From NCBI GenBank assembly GCA_029261355.1, contig JAJDBM010000071.1:18980-82979 (forward strand): DNA of 64,000 bases, in the 5' to 3' direction. How positions within the stretch are numbered: the stretch's first letter is position 1; each line of letters begins with the position of its first letter. The notes beneath the pieces were generated by a model. It saw only the letters and a list, made by a program, of their open reading frames with translations. It ran no database searches and was not told the origin of the DNA. Source of the DNA: Nitrospirales bacterium. Lineage in GTDB: Bacteria > Nitrospirota > Nitrospiria > Nitrospirales > UBA8639. The translations under genes were made by a program, and so were the position numbers. This document shows positions 56,818-64,000 of the stretch, in pieces.

Positions 56818-58419
56818 ATGAGTAAATTTATTTTTGTCACAGGCGGAGTGGTTTCTTCTTTAGGCAAGGGCTTAGCGTCGGCGTCAATTGGGCAATTACT
56901 GGAAAGCCGAGGCTTAAAGATCTCGTTTTTAAAGCTTGACCCCTATATTAATGTTGATCCGGGAACTATGAATCCCTATCAACATGGGGAAGTCTATGTG
57001 ACGGATGATGGCGCGGAAACTGATTTAGACCTCGGACATTATGAGCGGTTTACGTCTGTTCGATTACGGAAAGAAAATAATTGTACCACCGGACGAATTT
57101 ACGATACGGTCATTAAAAAAGAACGAAAAGGGGAATATTTAGGAGGAACGGTTCAAGTCGTTCCCCATATCACGGATGAAATTAAACAGACAATTCTTCA
57201 TATCTCTCATGATGTCGATGTGGTGATTGTCGAAATAGGTGGGACTGTTGGTGATATTGAGAGTCTTCCCTTTCTCGAAGCCATTCGACAAATGCCATTT
57301 GATGTGGGTCGAGAAAATGTGCTCTACCTTCATTTAACTTTGGTGCCATTTATTAAAACTGCAGGTGAATTGAAAACAAAACTCACGCAGCATTCAGTAA
57401 ATAAATTGCGAGAAATTGGTATTCAAGCCAATATTCTTCTTTGTCGAACAGATCGGTATTTGCCACCCTCCGTCAAAGAGAAGATTGCCTTATTCTGTAA
57501 TGTTGATAAAGAGTCAGTCATTACGGCGAAGGATGTCGAGACGGTCTATGAAGTCCCCATCGTGTTACGGAAAGAGGGACTAGATGAATTGATTGTTCGA
57601 TCCTTGCGTTTAGAGACAGGGCCACCGAATTTACGAGACTGGGATGCGCTTGTTCAAAAGATCAAACGACCAAGACATGAGGTGACCATTGCCCTTGTTG
57701 GAAAATATGTTGACTCCAAGGAATCTTATAAAAGTCTCTCAGAAGCCCTCGTCCATGGTGGGCTTCATGATGAAGCGGGAGTTCGAATTCAATGGGTCGA
57801 ATCTGGTGACGTGGAGAAGTTTGGTGCCGATCGACTATTGCGAGATGCTGACGGAATTATGATACCTGGTGGGTTCGGCATTCGTGGAATAGAGGGCAAG
57901 GTTGATGCGGTTTGCTACGCACGCGAACGTCAGATTCCCTATCTAGGAATTTGCCTTGGAATGCAATGTGCGGTCATTGAGTTTGCTCGCAATGTGGCAG
58001 GGCTTTCCAAGGCCAATAGTTCTGAGTTTGATGAGAAAACGTCCGACGCGGTCATCGATTTACTGCCAGAACAAAAGAATATTCAAGACATGGGCGGAAC
58101 GATGCGATTAGGGGCCTTCCCCTGTCAGGTTGTCGAAGGGACGCGTGCGCATCAGTCCTATGGGGAAACTGAAATCAGTGAACGACATCGACATCGTTAC
58201 GAGTTCAATATGGAGTATCGAGAATCCTTGACATCCAAAGGGCTCGTGATTAGTGGGAGTTCTCCTGATACGACATTAGTTGAGATAATCGAATTGCCTG
58301 ACCATCCCTGGTTTATCGGCACTCAGTTTCACCCAGAGTTTCATTCGCGGTTCCATTCCCCTCATCCTCTCTTTACCTCATTTATTGGTGCCGCATTGAA
58401 AAAGAAACTTGGCCGATGA
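56818..58419 (+). CDS. pyrG: CTP synthase
   Basis: 533 residues. The synthetase half begins [20 protein letters not shown], with [20 protein letters not shown]. The class I glutaminase half has [16 protein letters not shown] with the nucleophile Cys, and [13 protein letters not shown] with the His-Glu pair. It makes CTP from UTP; CTP is the substrate of the KdsB just upstream. Confidence 0.97.
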   Translation: MSKFIFVTGGVVSSLGKGLASASIGQLLESRGLKISFLKLDPYINVDPGTMNPYQHGEVYVTDDGAETDLDLGHYERFTSVRLRKENNCTTGRIYDTVIKKERKGEYLGGTVQVVPHITDEIKQTILHISHDVDVVIVEIGGTVGDIESLPFLEAIRQMPFDVGRENVLYLHLTLVPFIKTAGELKTKLTQHSVNKLREIGIQANILLCRTDRYLPPSVKEKIALFCNVDKESVITAKDVETVYEVPIVLRKEGLDELIVRSLRLETGPPNLRDWDALVQKIKRPRHEVTIALVGKYVDSKESYKSLSEALVHGGLHDEAGVRIQWVESGDVEKFGADRLLRDADGIMIPGGFGIRGIEGKVDAVCYARERQIPYLGICLGMQCAVIEFARNVAGLSKANSSEFDEKTSDAVIDLLPEQKNIQDMGGTMRLGAFPCQVVEGTRAHQSYGETEISERHRHRYEFNMEYRESLTSKGLVISGSSPDTTLVEIIELPDHPWFIGTQFHPEFHSRFHSPHPLFTSFIGAALKKKLGR

Positions 58420-58444
58420 GAGTCCGAATGCCCGGAGCACAAAT

Positions 58445-59284
58445 ATGACCATTGCGCAGACCGTAGATATTGGCCCCTTGAAAGTTGGGGGAGGACACCC
58501 ACATTTCCTTATTGCCGGACCATGCGTGATTGAAAATGAAAAAATGGCCATTGAGACAGCAGCGAGCATCGCTGAAATTGCCAAGGAGCTCGGCATTCCC
58601 TATATCTTTAAATCGTCCTACGATAAGGCAAATCGTACCTCGATTTCTTCCTTTCGTGGGTTAGGGCAAGCTCAAGGACTGGCAATACTTAAGAAGGTTC
58701 AGGAAGAAGTGAAAGTTCCGGTTCTCACTGACGTGCATGATCGTCAAGAAATTCCGTATGCCGCTGAGGTCGTTGATGTTCTTCAGATTCCAGCTTTTCT
58801 CTGTCGACAGACGGACTTGCTGATTGCCGCAGCAAAAACAGGGCGAGTCGTCAATGTGAAAAAAGGCCAATTTCTCTCGCCACAAGAAATGGGAAATATC
58901 ATTAAAAAATTAGAGGATAGTGGCACTACGAATATTCTCCTGACGGAACGAGGCACATCATTCGGATATAATAATTTAGTGGTCGATATGCGTGCCCTTC
59001 CAATCATGAGACGTTTAGGATATCCCGTCGTCTTTGATGCGACGCATAGCGTGCAACTACCTGGTGGGGGAGGCACTCGTTCTTCAGGGCAGCGTGAATT
59101 TGTCGCACCCTTGGCACGTGCTGCGGCTGCGGCTGGATGTGATGGATTTTTTATGGAAGTTCACTCCGATCCCGATTCAGCTCCCTCGGATGGTCCCAAT
59201 ATGGTGCGCCTTTCTGAATTAAAGCCTTTACTCATACAACTCCTTCGTATTTGTCGCGCTTCTGATGAGGGAGATGTGCGATAA
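58445..59284 (+). CDS. kdsA: Kdo-8-phosphate synthase
   Basis: 279 residues from the ATG at 58445, preceded by GGAG; the frame is open 12 codons further upstream into pyrG. It starts [19 protein letters not shown] with [16 protein letters not shown], and later [20 protein letters not shown] and [13 protein letters not shown]. It condenses arabinose-5-phosphate with phosphoenolpyruvate. It follows pyrG, as in many genomes. Confidence 0.96.
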   Translation: MTIAQTVDIGPLKVGGGHPHFLIAGPCVIENEKMAIETAASIAEIAKELGIPYIFKSSYDKANRTSISSFRGLGQAQGLAILKKVQEEVKVPVLTDVHDRQEIPYAAEVVDVLQIPAFLCRQTDLLIAAAKTGRVVNVKKGQFLSPQEMGNIIKKLEDSGTTNILLTERGTSFGYNNLVVDMRALPIMRRLGYPVVFDATHSVQLPGGGGTRSSGQREFVAPLARAAAAAGCDGFFMEVHSDPDSAPSDGPNMVRLSELKPLLIQLLRICRASDEGDVR

Positions 59285-59368
59285 TTCATTCACGACGAAG
59301 AAGGCGGTCTTTCCACTGCCATAAAGAATAAACTATTCGTCTATGTGTGATGGAGATGTATTGTTCCT

Positions 59369-59986
59369 ATGTCAACCTCAGAGACCGTTAAGGTCAAAGA
59401 GCCACCTTCCCACTCTCAGACATCTGAGAGTTACCTCAATCTTCCAAACTCTCTAACCGTATCACGTATCCTTCTGATTCCAGTCTTCGTTTGGTTATTT
59501 TCCGAACCTACTCATGAACGATCACTGGCTGCAGCCATTGTCTTTGCCGTCGCGGCATTGACTGATCTTCTGGATGGCTATGTCGCTCGGCGGCGTGGGC
59601 AAATCACCAACTTAGGCAAACTCTTAGACCCCGTAGCCGATAAACTGCTGGTCGCAGCTGGACTCGTGTTGCTGGTTGAATTTCAACGAGTCGAAGTGTG
59701 GTTGGTTATTGCGATGATCGCCAGAGAAATCATCGTGACAGGGGCACGGGCTGTAGCCGCACGAGAAGGGTTGATTATTTCCGCAGATTCATTTGGGAAA
59801 ATTAAGGTTGTGAGCCAAATTCTTGGAATCATTGCTTTGATCATTGAAGATGTCTTGACTCTTCCTATGCTGTCGCTTCATGAGGTGGGAACCTGGCTGC
59901 TTTGGGTGGCACTGCTTTTTGCCGTCATTTCTGGTCTGCGCTATCTCATTGTTGTCTTGCGACGAGTTGGACCTCAATACTTATAA
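59369..59986 (+). CDS. pgsA: CDP-diacylglycerol--glycerol-3-phosphate 3-phosphatidyltransferase
   Basis: 205 residues. The CDP-alcohol phosphatidyltransferase motif is LLDGYVARRRGQITNLGKLL with DPVADK. It starts LNLPNSLTVSRILLIPVFVW. About five membrane helices are present. It forms phosphatidylglycerol phosphate, the acidic phospholipid precursor. plsY follows, placing two steps of phospholipid synthesis together. Confidence 0.94.
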   Translation: MSTSETVKVKEPPSHSQTSESYLNLPNSLTVSRILLIPVFVWLFSEPTHERSLAAAIVFAVAALTDLLDGYVARRRGQITNLGKLLDPVADKLLVAAGLVLLVEFQRVEVWLVIAMIAREIIVTGARAVAAREGLIISADSFGKIKVVSQILGIIALIIEDVLTLPMLSLHEVGTWLLWVALLFAVISGLRYLIVVLRRVGPQYL

Positions 59987-60015
59987 CAAGGATCTGAACA
60001 GGACTGAGAGGGTAC

Positions 60016-60621
60016 ATGGAGGTAACCTGGATATTATATGTCAGCCTATGTGGAGCCTATCTTATCGGATCCATTCCATTTGGTATTGTCGCATCAAAAC
60101 TCTGTGGAGCCATTGATCCAAGGTCAACGGGAAGCGGTAATATTGGCTTTACCAATGTCTTACGAGTATCGGGGAAAAAAGCTGGCATATTGACGTTAAT
60201 TGGAGATCTTGGGAAAGGTCTACTCGTAGGGTGGCTCGCAAGTAGGACCTTGGGTGAAGAGACCTGGATCTTGGTTGTCACCTTTGCCGTGGTCACCGGA
60301 CATGTCTTTTCAGTTTTTTTACGATTTCGAGGTGGTAAAGGTGTTGCAACGGCGTTGGGAGCCGTCATGGGTATTGATTTTACGTTGGGATTAATATTAT
60401 TAGGGATATGGGTTAGCGTCGTGGCCATTTTCAAATATTCGTCTGGTGGAGCACTCGCGGCCTTTTGTCTCTTTCCAGGTATTTCAATTGCCTTTGCCTA
60501 CTCCGTCAGTATCACGATCTTTGCTTGCGCACTCAGCTCAATGATTATTTTTCGTCATACGGACAATATCCTTCGACTGCTTTCGGGGCAAGAGGGAAAA
60601 ATTGGATCTTCCTCTAGTTGA
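60016..60621 (+). CDS. plsY: Glycerol-3-phosphate acyltransferase PlsY
   Basis: 201 residues. An N-terminal YLIGSIPFGIVASKL is followed by DPRSTGSGNIGFTNVLRVSG (motif 1), HVFSVFLRFRGGKGVATALG (motif 2) and the later loop. Five membrane segments are present. It acylates glycerol-3-phosphate with acyl-phosphate; plsX is not in the window. Confidence 0.95.
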   Translation: MEVTWILYVSLCGAYLIGSIPFGIVASKLCGAIDPRSTGSGNIGFTNVLRVSGKKAGILTLIGDLGKGLLVGWLASRTLGEETWILVVTFAVVTGHVFSVFLRFRGGKGVATALGAVMGIDFTLGLILLGIWVSVVAIFKYSSGGALAAFCLFPGISIAFAYSVSITIFACALSSMIIFRHTDNILRLLSGQEGKIGSSSS

Positions 60622-60675
60622 CATAATATTACTTATCAGACATTGAAGGTCTAGTGAAAGTTACGGTAAAAATCC

Positions 60676-62073
60676 ATGAAATGGCCTCTCATTAAGCGAC
60701 AACTCCTCATTCTTTTGGTAACAGTCTTCCTGGTGACCATGAATATTGCTATAGCAAAGAGCGCAGTATCACTAAATGAATCTGAAGTCCGAGGACTGAG
60801 TCTTCTCGAAGACATACAGAACTCCATTACCGGGTTAGCCGAACATGTCATGCCCATGGTCGTCAATATTTCCCCCATTCGGAAAATTGGGGCTCCTCGA
60901 GGTGGATCTGGCGAGCAACGCTCACGACGAATTCCTGGCACGGGGTCTGGCGTTATTATCAGTACAGATGGCTATATCGTAACCAACAATCATGTGATTG
61001 GCGAAGATACGACTGAAGCCGAAGTCAGTTTATCTGATAAGACAAAGGTGTTTGCAAAAGTCATTGGACGTGACAAGGATACCGACATCGCGATATTGAA
61101 AATTAAAGTAAACCATGAACTTCCAGCTGCTGACTTTGGAGATTCGGCGGACTTGCGGGTTGGCCAATGGGTCTTAGCCGTAGGAAATCCTCTTGGACTA
61201 GAACGAACCGTCACATTAGGTATTCTGAGCGGCATTGGTCGTGAACGTCTGAATCTATCCAAATACGAAAATTTCCTTCAAACAGATGCGGCCATCAATC
61301 CTGGAAACTCCGGTGGTCCGTTATTTAATCTCCGCGGAGAAATCATCGGTATTAACACAGCCATTATTCATATGGCTCAAGGCATTGGTTTTTCTATTCC
61401 CTCCAACATGGTGTCTCGTGTCGTGAAGCAATTGCGTGCACATGGCCGTGTGGTACGAGGATGGCTTGGAGTCGGCATACAACCCATGTCCTCAGCACTC
61501 GCAGAAAAGTTTCATCTAGGCAAAGGTCATGGCGTACTCGTGAATGAAGTGTTTAAAGACGAACCTGCGGATCGGGCTGGGATTCAACCAGGAGATGTCA
61601 TTATTTCCATCGGAGGAATCCCGATCAATACACCCAATCAACTTTCTCGCTTAGTAGCACAAGTGGGACCAGGAGAGACGACATCGGTCGATCTTATTCG
61701 AGATGGTGTTCAGACCTCATTAGTCGTCTCCATTGGCGAGCAACAGGAAAATCCGACCGTGGCTTCACTCCCCTTTGAAAGTTCCGAGGTGTCCCTCGGG
61801 ATTGACGTCCAAGCATTGACGGCCGCGTTGGCTGCAAAGTTTGGAATAAAAGAATCGACTGGTGTGCTCGTCTCCAGAGTCACACGTGGAAGTTTAGCCC
61901 ATGGAGAAGGTTTGAAAGAGGGAGATCTGATAAAAGAAATCAACCGAACAGACGTCCGATCAGTCAGTCAATTTTCGAAAGCCCTTGAACAAGTCAATCC
62001 TGGCGAGACGATTTTACTACGCGTCATACGAAAAGAACGCGCCTTCTTTGTCGTCTTAAAGGTATTACCCTAA
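60676..62073 (+). CDS. DegP/HtrA-family serine protease with two PDZ domains
   Basis: 465 residues. A signal peptide (about 1-30) is followed by the trypsin-like domain: His106 in YIVTNNHVIGE, Asp137 in DTDIAILKI and Ser212 in PGNSGGPLFN. Two PDZ domains follow, with GWLGVGIQPMSSALAEKFHL at the first start and GIDVQALTAALAAKFGI at the second. It is a periplasmic quality-control protease of the DegP/DegQ type. It is last in the long plus-strand run. Confidence 0.94.
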   Translation: MKWPLIKRQLLILLVTVFLVTMNIAIAKSAVSLNESEVRGLSLLEDIQNSITGLAEHVMPMVVNISPIRKIGAPRGGSGEQRSRRIPGTGSGVIISTDGYIVTNNHVIGEDTTEAEVSLSDKTKVFAKVIGRDKDTDIAILKIKVNHELPAADFGDSADLRVGQWVLAVGNPLGLERTVTLGILSGIGRERLNLSKYENFLQTDAAINPGNSGGPLFNLRGEIIGINTAIIHMAQGIGFSIPSNMVSRVVKQLRAHGRVVRGWLGVGIQPMSSALAEKFHLGKGHGVLVNEVFKDEPADRAGIQPGDVIISIGGIPINTPNQLSRLVAQVGPGETTSVDLIRDGVQTSLVVSIGEQQENPTVASLPFESSEVSLGIDVQALTAALAAKFGIKESTGVLVSRVTRGSLAHGEGLKEGDLIKEINRTDVRSVSQFSKALEQVNPGETILLRVIRKERAFFVVLKVLP

Positions 62074-62360
62074 TGAGGAAATACATCCCCTCCCAGAAAA
62101 CTCACTCAATACTTGTCGCCTCACTAAATCCTGCATCCTGCTTTCTCCCCTACTTACATTCGCTCACATCCAAGAAGCCTTTTAGTTTTTCAGGTCCATC
62201 ACCGATGGCTGGGCGAAAATTCCCACAGCTTAAAAAAACCATTTGCAGATCAAGTATTAATATTATGACTCGGTGCATAGATTTTCCTAGAATCATGAAT
62301 TCTAAAAATTATTGAAATGTATGGAAAGTTTTAACTCTATGGGATTTAAATTCCCTTCTC
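62074..62360. other. Gene-free stretch after degP-like gene
   Basis: No gene or clear terminator was recognised. It leads into insertion-sequence debris. Confidence 0.4.
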
Positions 62361-62528
62361 GGTGATGGACCCATGGATGGGAGAGGCCGTGTGGTCGATA
62401 ATATTTTCATTGAACGACTCTGGCGCTCCGTGAAGTACGAAGATATTTACTTACACGACTATGCCACGGGCCGGATCCCGAACGAGGCCTCAGCCTCTAT
62501 TTTGACTTTTCGGGTATGGACCCATTGA
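62361..62528 (+). pseudogene. IS3-family transposase (orfB) fragment
   Basis: The frame reads MDGRGRVVDNIFIERLWRSV then KYEDIYLHDYATG, the rve/DDE C-terminal motif of IS3-type transposases (Glu of the DDE triad in FIERLWR). It is cut at both ends: before it is unrelated sequence, and after ATG (Ala-Thr-Gly) the frame runs into unrelated codons. Only about 40 residues of the transposase remain. Confidence 0.85.
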
Positions 62529-62641
62529 CACATGAGGCCCATGCAGGCGATGCCCAAGACGCCGTCATTCCTGTTGAGCGGATTGCCCAATCGATTTATC
62601 TGATTCGTGGCGAGAAGGTCATGTTTATTACACAATTCTAG
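62516..62641 (+). pseudogene. Truncated ORF6N-domain gene start
   Basis: 41 codons starting at an ATG within the previous fragment's tail, in another frame: MDPLTHEAHAGDAQDAVIPV then ERIAQSIYLIRGEKVM, the first helix of an ORF6N DNA-binding domain (usually continuing LDxDLAxLYGV). It then turns into FITQF and stops. It ends where the PEP-CTERM gene begins its 3' end. The junction with the IS3 fragment is near 62480-62490. Confidence 0.65.
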
Positions 62642-63177
62642 ATTCGTTTCTTTCGATACTGCCAAGTGGCCAATCCCGCTATGCCTGAACCTAGCAAGAA
62701 TATGGTGCTAGGTTCGGGAACTGTGGATGATGGCTTTTCAGTTAGTACCCACCGTGAACTATCAAATTCTTCATCCTCTTCGAAACTCCTCCCATGCAAG
62801 TTAAATACGGTGGCACGGTTTTCTTCAGTTACAAATGAGACGATGTATACGTCACTTATTCCAAAGAGATTCATGATAGAACCATCTAAGGACAAGAGAT
62901 TACCACCAAAAGGATAATAGGTTAGTTGGCCGTTTCTTTGCCCACTGTATTCGGCCATGAATTCGACCTTTCGTTGCCCACTAGATTCGGCGATGAACGG
63001 GGTTACATGAACCAAGGGGGCAGATAATGTGCCTTCCAACATTCCTGCTAATGTGTTGCCGGAGCTAAAAGTGTATTGAAAGTTATAGGATATAGCATGA
63101 GCGAATAAGGGAATTGATAGGAAAGCGACCGAAAAAATAGTAGTACGTACTAGTTGTCTAAAAGAGAAATCAGACAT
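62638..63177 (-). CDS. PEP-CTERM sorting-domain protein
   Basis: 179 residues. A signal peptide (IFSVAFLSIPLFAHA) precedes a beta-rich exported domain. The C-terminus has the sorting signal VPEPSTIFLLGSGIAGLATW followed by a basic YRKKRI tail. Such proteins are cut by an exosortase/archaeosortase-like enzyme, which is not in the window. It lies in the debris region, so it may have been brought in by a mobile element. Confidence 0.88.
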   Translation of the reverse strand: MSDFSFRQLVRTTIFSVAFLSIPLFAHAISYNFQYTFSSGNTLAGMLEGTLSAPLVHVTPFIAESSGQRKVEFMAEYSGQRNGQLTYYPFGGNLLSLDGSIMNLFGISDVYIVSFVTEENRATVFNLHGRSFEEDEEFDSSRWVLTEKPSSTVPEPSTIFLLGSGIAGLATWQYRKKRI

Positions 63178-63336
63178 ATTAATGTCCTTTCTTCTGTTTG
63201 GGAATAATCGAAAGAGTTACGGCTCTGAGTGAATGTTTAGATTAGGTGAAATTTGAAAGGACTCCCTCCTCTATGGTGAGAGGACGTTCGATAAAGGGAA
63301 TTGGTGCAAACTCGACATGCCTGCCATACTGAACGT

Positions 63337-63640
63337 ATGGATACTTTCACTACAGCAGGAAAAGACTTCAAAAGTCGGCATTTCGACTACAACATTATTA
63401 TGTTCTGTGTACGTTGATATGTAAACTATACACTCAGCTACCGCGATTTGATGGAAATAAATGACGAACGTGGGATTTCACTAGCCCATACCACGATCCT
63501 TCGGTGGGTCCAACGATATATTCCTGTGTTCGAAAAACGGTGGCGTCAGACCCATCGATGGACGAATGGACGATACGTATATCAAGGTCAAAGGAAAGTA
63601 GGCATACTTATTCCGGGCGCTCCTACGACTACGGAAAGCT
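63337..63640 (+). pseudogene. IS6-family transposase remnant
   Basis: The frame begins MDTFTTAGKDFKSRHFDYNI and continues as IIMFCVR, TGA (63415), then YVNYTLSYRDLMEINDERGI and HTTILRWVQRYIPVFEKRWR, an IS6-type HTH and DDE start. The conserved MDDTYIKVKGK follows in a shifted frame and is cut by a TAG at 63599, where TGG (Trp) is normal. So it carries two Trp-to-stop changes and a frameshift. It is not functional. Confidence 0.85.
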
Positions 63641-63813
63641 TACAATATGCCTGTCGGTTACCCATGAAAGATTTCGAGAACGCGATGCAAGTCGCTGCCG
63701 CGGTAGCTGGTAAAGCTGATCTTATTGCGACTCGAAATATTCGAGATTATGCCAAGTCCTCAATCCGAGCTCTTCTCCCAAAACAGGTCCTCCAAGCGGT
63801 GAAGGACCTTTAA
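63640..63813 (+). pseudogene. PIN-domain (VapC-like) C-terminal fragment
   Basis: The end of the open frame reads LPMKDFENAMQVAAAVAGKA then DLIATRNIRDYAKSSIRALL, the C-terminal part of a PIN-domain RNase with the conserved Asp-Phe-Glu-(N)-A and TRNxRD motifs. It is fused without a start to the end of the IS6 remnant. The junction is about 63620-63655. Confidence 0.75.
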
Positions 63814-63815
63814 CC

Positions 63816-63838
63816 TGGTCAAGGTATTTGGGACACCT
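63816..63838. repeat. Possible right inverted repeat of the edge IS element
   Basis: The sequence CTGGTCAAGGTATTTGGGACACC lies just outside the stop of the minus-strand transposase, where an IS3-type terminal repeat would be. Its partner is outside the window. Confidence 0.35.
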
Positions 63839-63841
63839 CAG

Positions 63842-64000
63842 TTAAGCGACGTGTTTCATGTTCACCAATTGACGCTCAAAGTCATTGGGACTGGTGTAGC
63901 CCAAATATGAATGCAGCCGATCGCGGTTATAAAACATGGTCATGTAATTCAACACATCTTGTTGGGCTTCATATCGCGTCTGATAGTTACACCACTGCAC
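63842..64000 (-). CDS. IS3-family transposase, C-terminal part (runs off window)
   Basis: 52 codons visible; the start lies beyond 64000. The frame reads TRYEAQQDVLNYMTMFYNRD then RLHSYLGYTSPNDFERQLV, the C-terminus of IS3-type orfB. The frame is clean to its stop, so this copy could be intact, unlike the fragments to its left. Confidence 0.88.
   Translation of the reverse strand: MQWCNYQTRYEAQQDVLNYMTMFYNRDRLHSYLGYTSPNDFERQLVNMKHVA

Overview
The window looks like a chromosomal segment of a Gram-negative, LPS-bearing bacterium. It carries kdsA, kdsB, a heptose kinase, an OmpH/Skp chaperone, a secretin and a PEP-CTERM protein. Base composition is near 48-50% GC by eye. GatCAB with panD inside the gat cluster, DUF971, FmdB and CpaF/TadZ-type genes would suit a Nitrospirota (Nitrospirales) genome. 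That assignment is an inference from gene content only.

Region 1 (0.4-16 kb, all minus strand) is a Tad/Flp pilus locus. In transcription order it reads LytS-like kinase, LytTR regulator, flp copy 2, flp copy 1, secretin cpaC, TadE-like, cpaB, TadG-like, TadZ/CpaE, TadA/CpaF, tadB, tadC, tadD. No prepilin peptidase (TadV/CpaA) is present. Five pairs of direct repeats of the form TGAAYGGTC lie upstream of the kinase, of each flp copy and of cpaC. Every pair has the same 21-bp period, the geometry expected of LytTR-domain operators. They suggest that the adjacent two-component system controls the pilus and itself.

Region 2 (16-25 kb) is accessory: small exported proteins, a coiled-coil gene fragment, a decayed coding frame, an orphan secreted protein, AlkC, a VOC protein, a WYL regulator, DUF6653, a YdjM-like membrane protein and a rhodanese.

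Region 3 (25-38.5 kb) is core metabolism: Skp, an SGNH hydrolase, FmdB, an aminotransferase, coaD, rsmD, radC, gatC-panD-gatA-DUF948-YtxH-gatB-eno-ftsB, era, recO and DUF971.

Region 4 (38.5-51 kb) is mixed. It has a lipoprotein, a Ski2-like helicase split into two ORFs in reversed order, a STAS protein, a ClC protein without the gating glutamate, an MFS transporter, ribE, an unknown secreted protein and a J-domain protein lacking HPD. It ends with a P-loop kinase and a frameshifted NTF2-like gene.

Region 5 (51-62 kb) holds bioA (minus) and a long plus-strand run: lepA, lepB, hldE1-type kinase, kdsB, pyrG, kdsA, pgsA, plsY, degP. It joins translation, protein export, Kdo/heptose supply and phospholipid synthesis.

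Region 6 (62-64 kb) is a graveyard of mobile DNA: IS3, ORF6N, IS6 and PIN fragments around a PEP-CTERM gene, then a second IS3-type transposase running off the edge.
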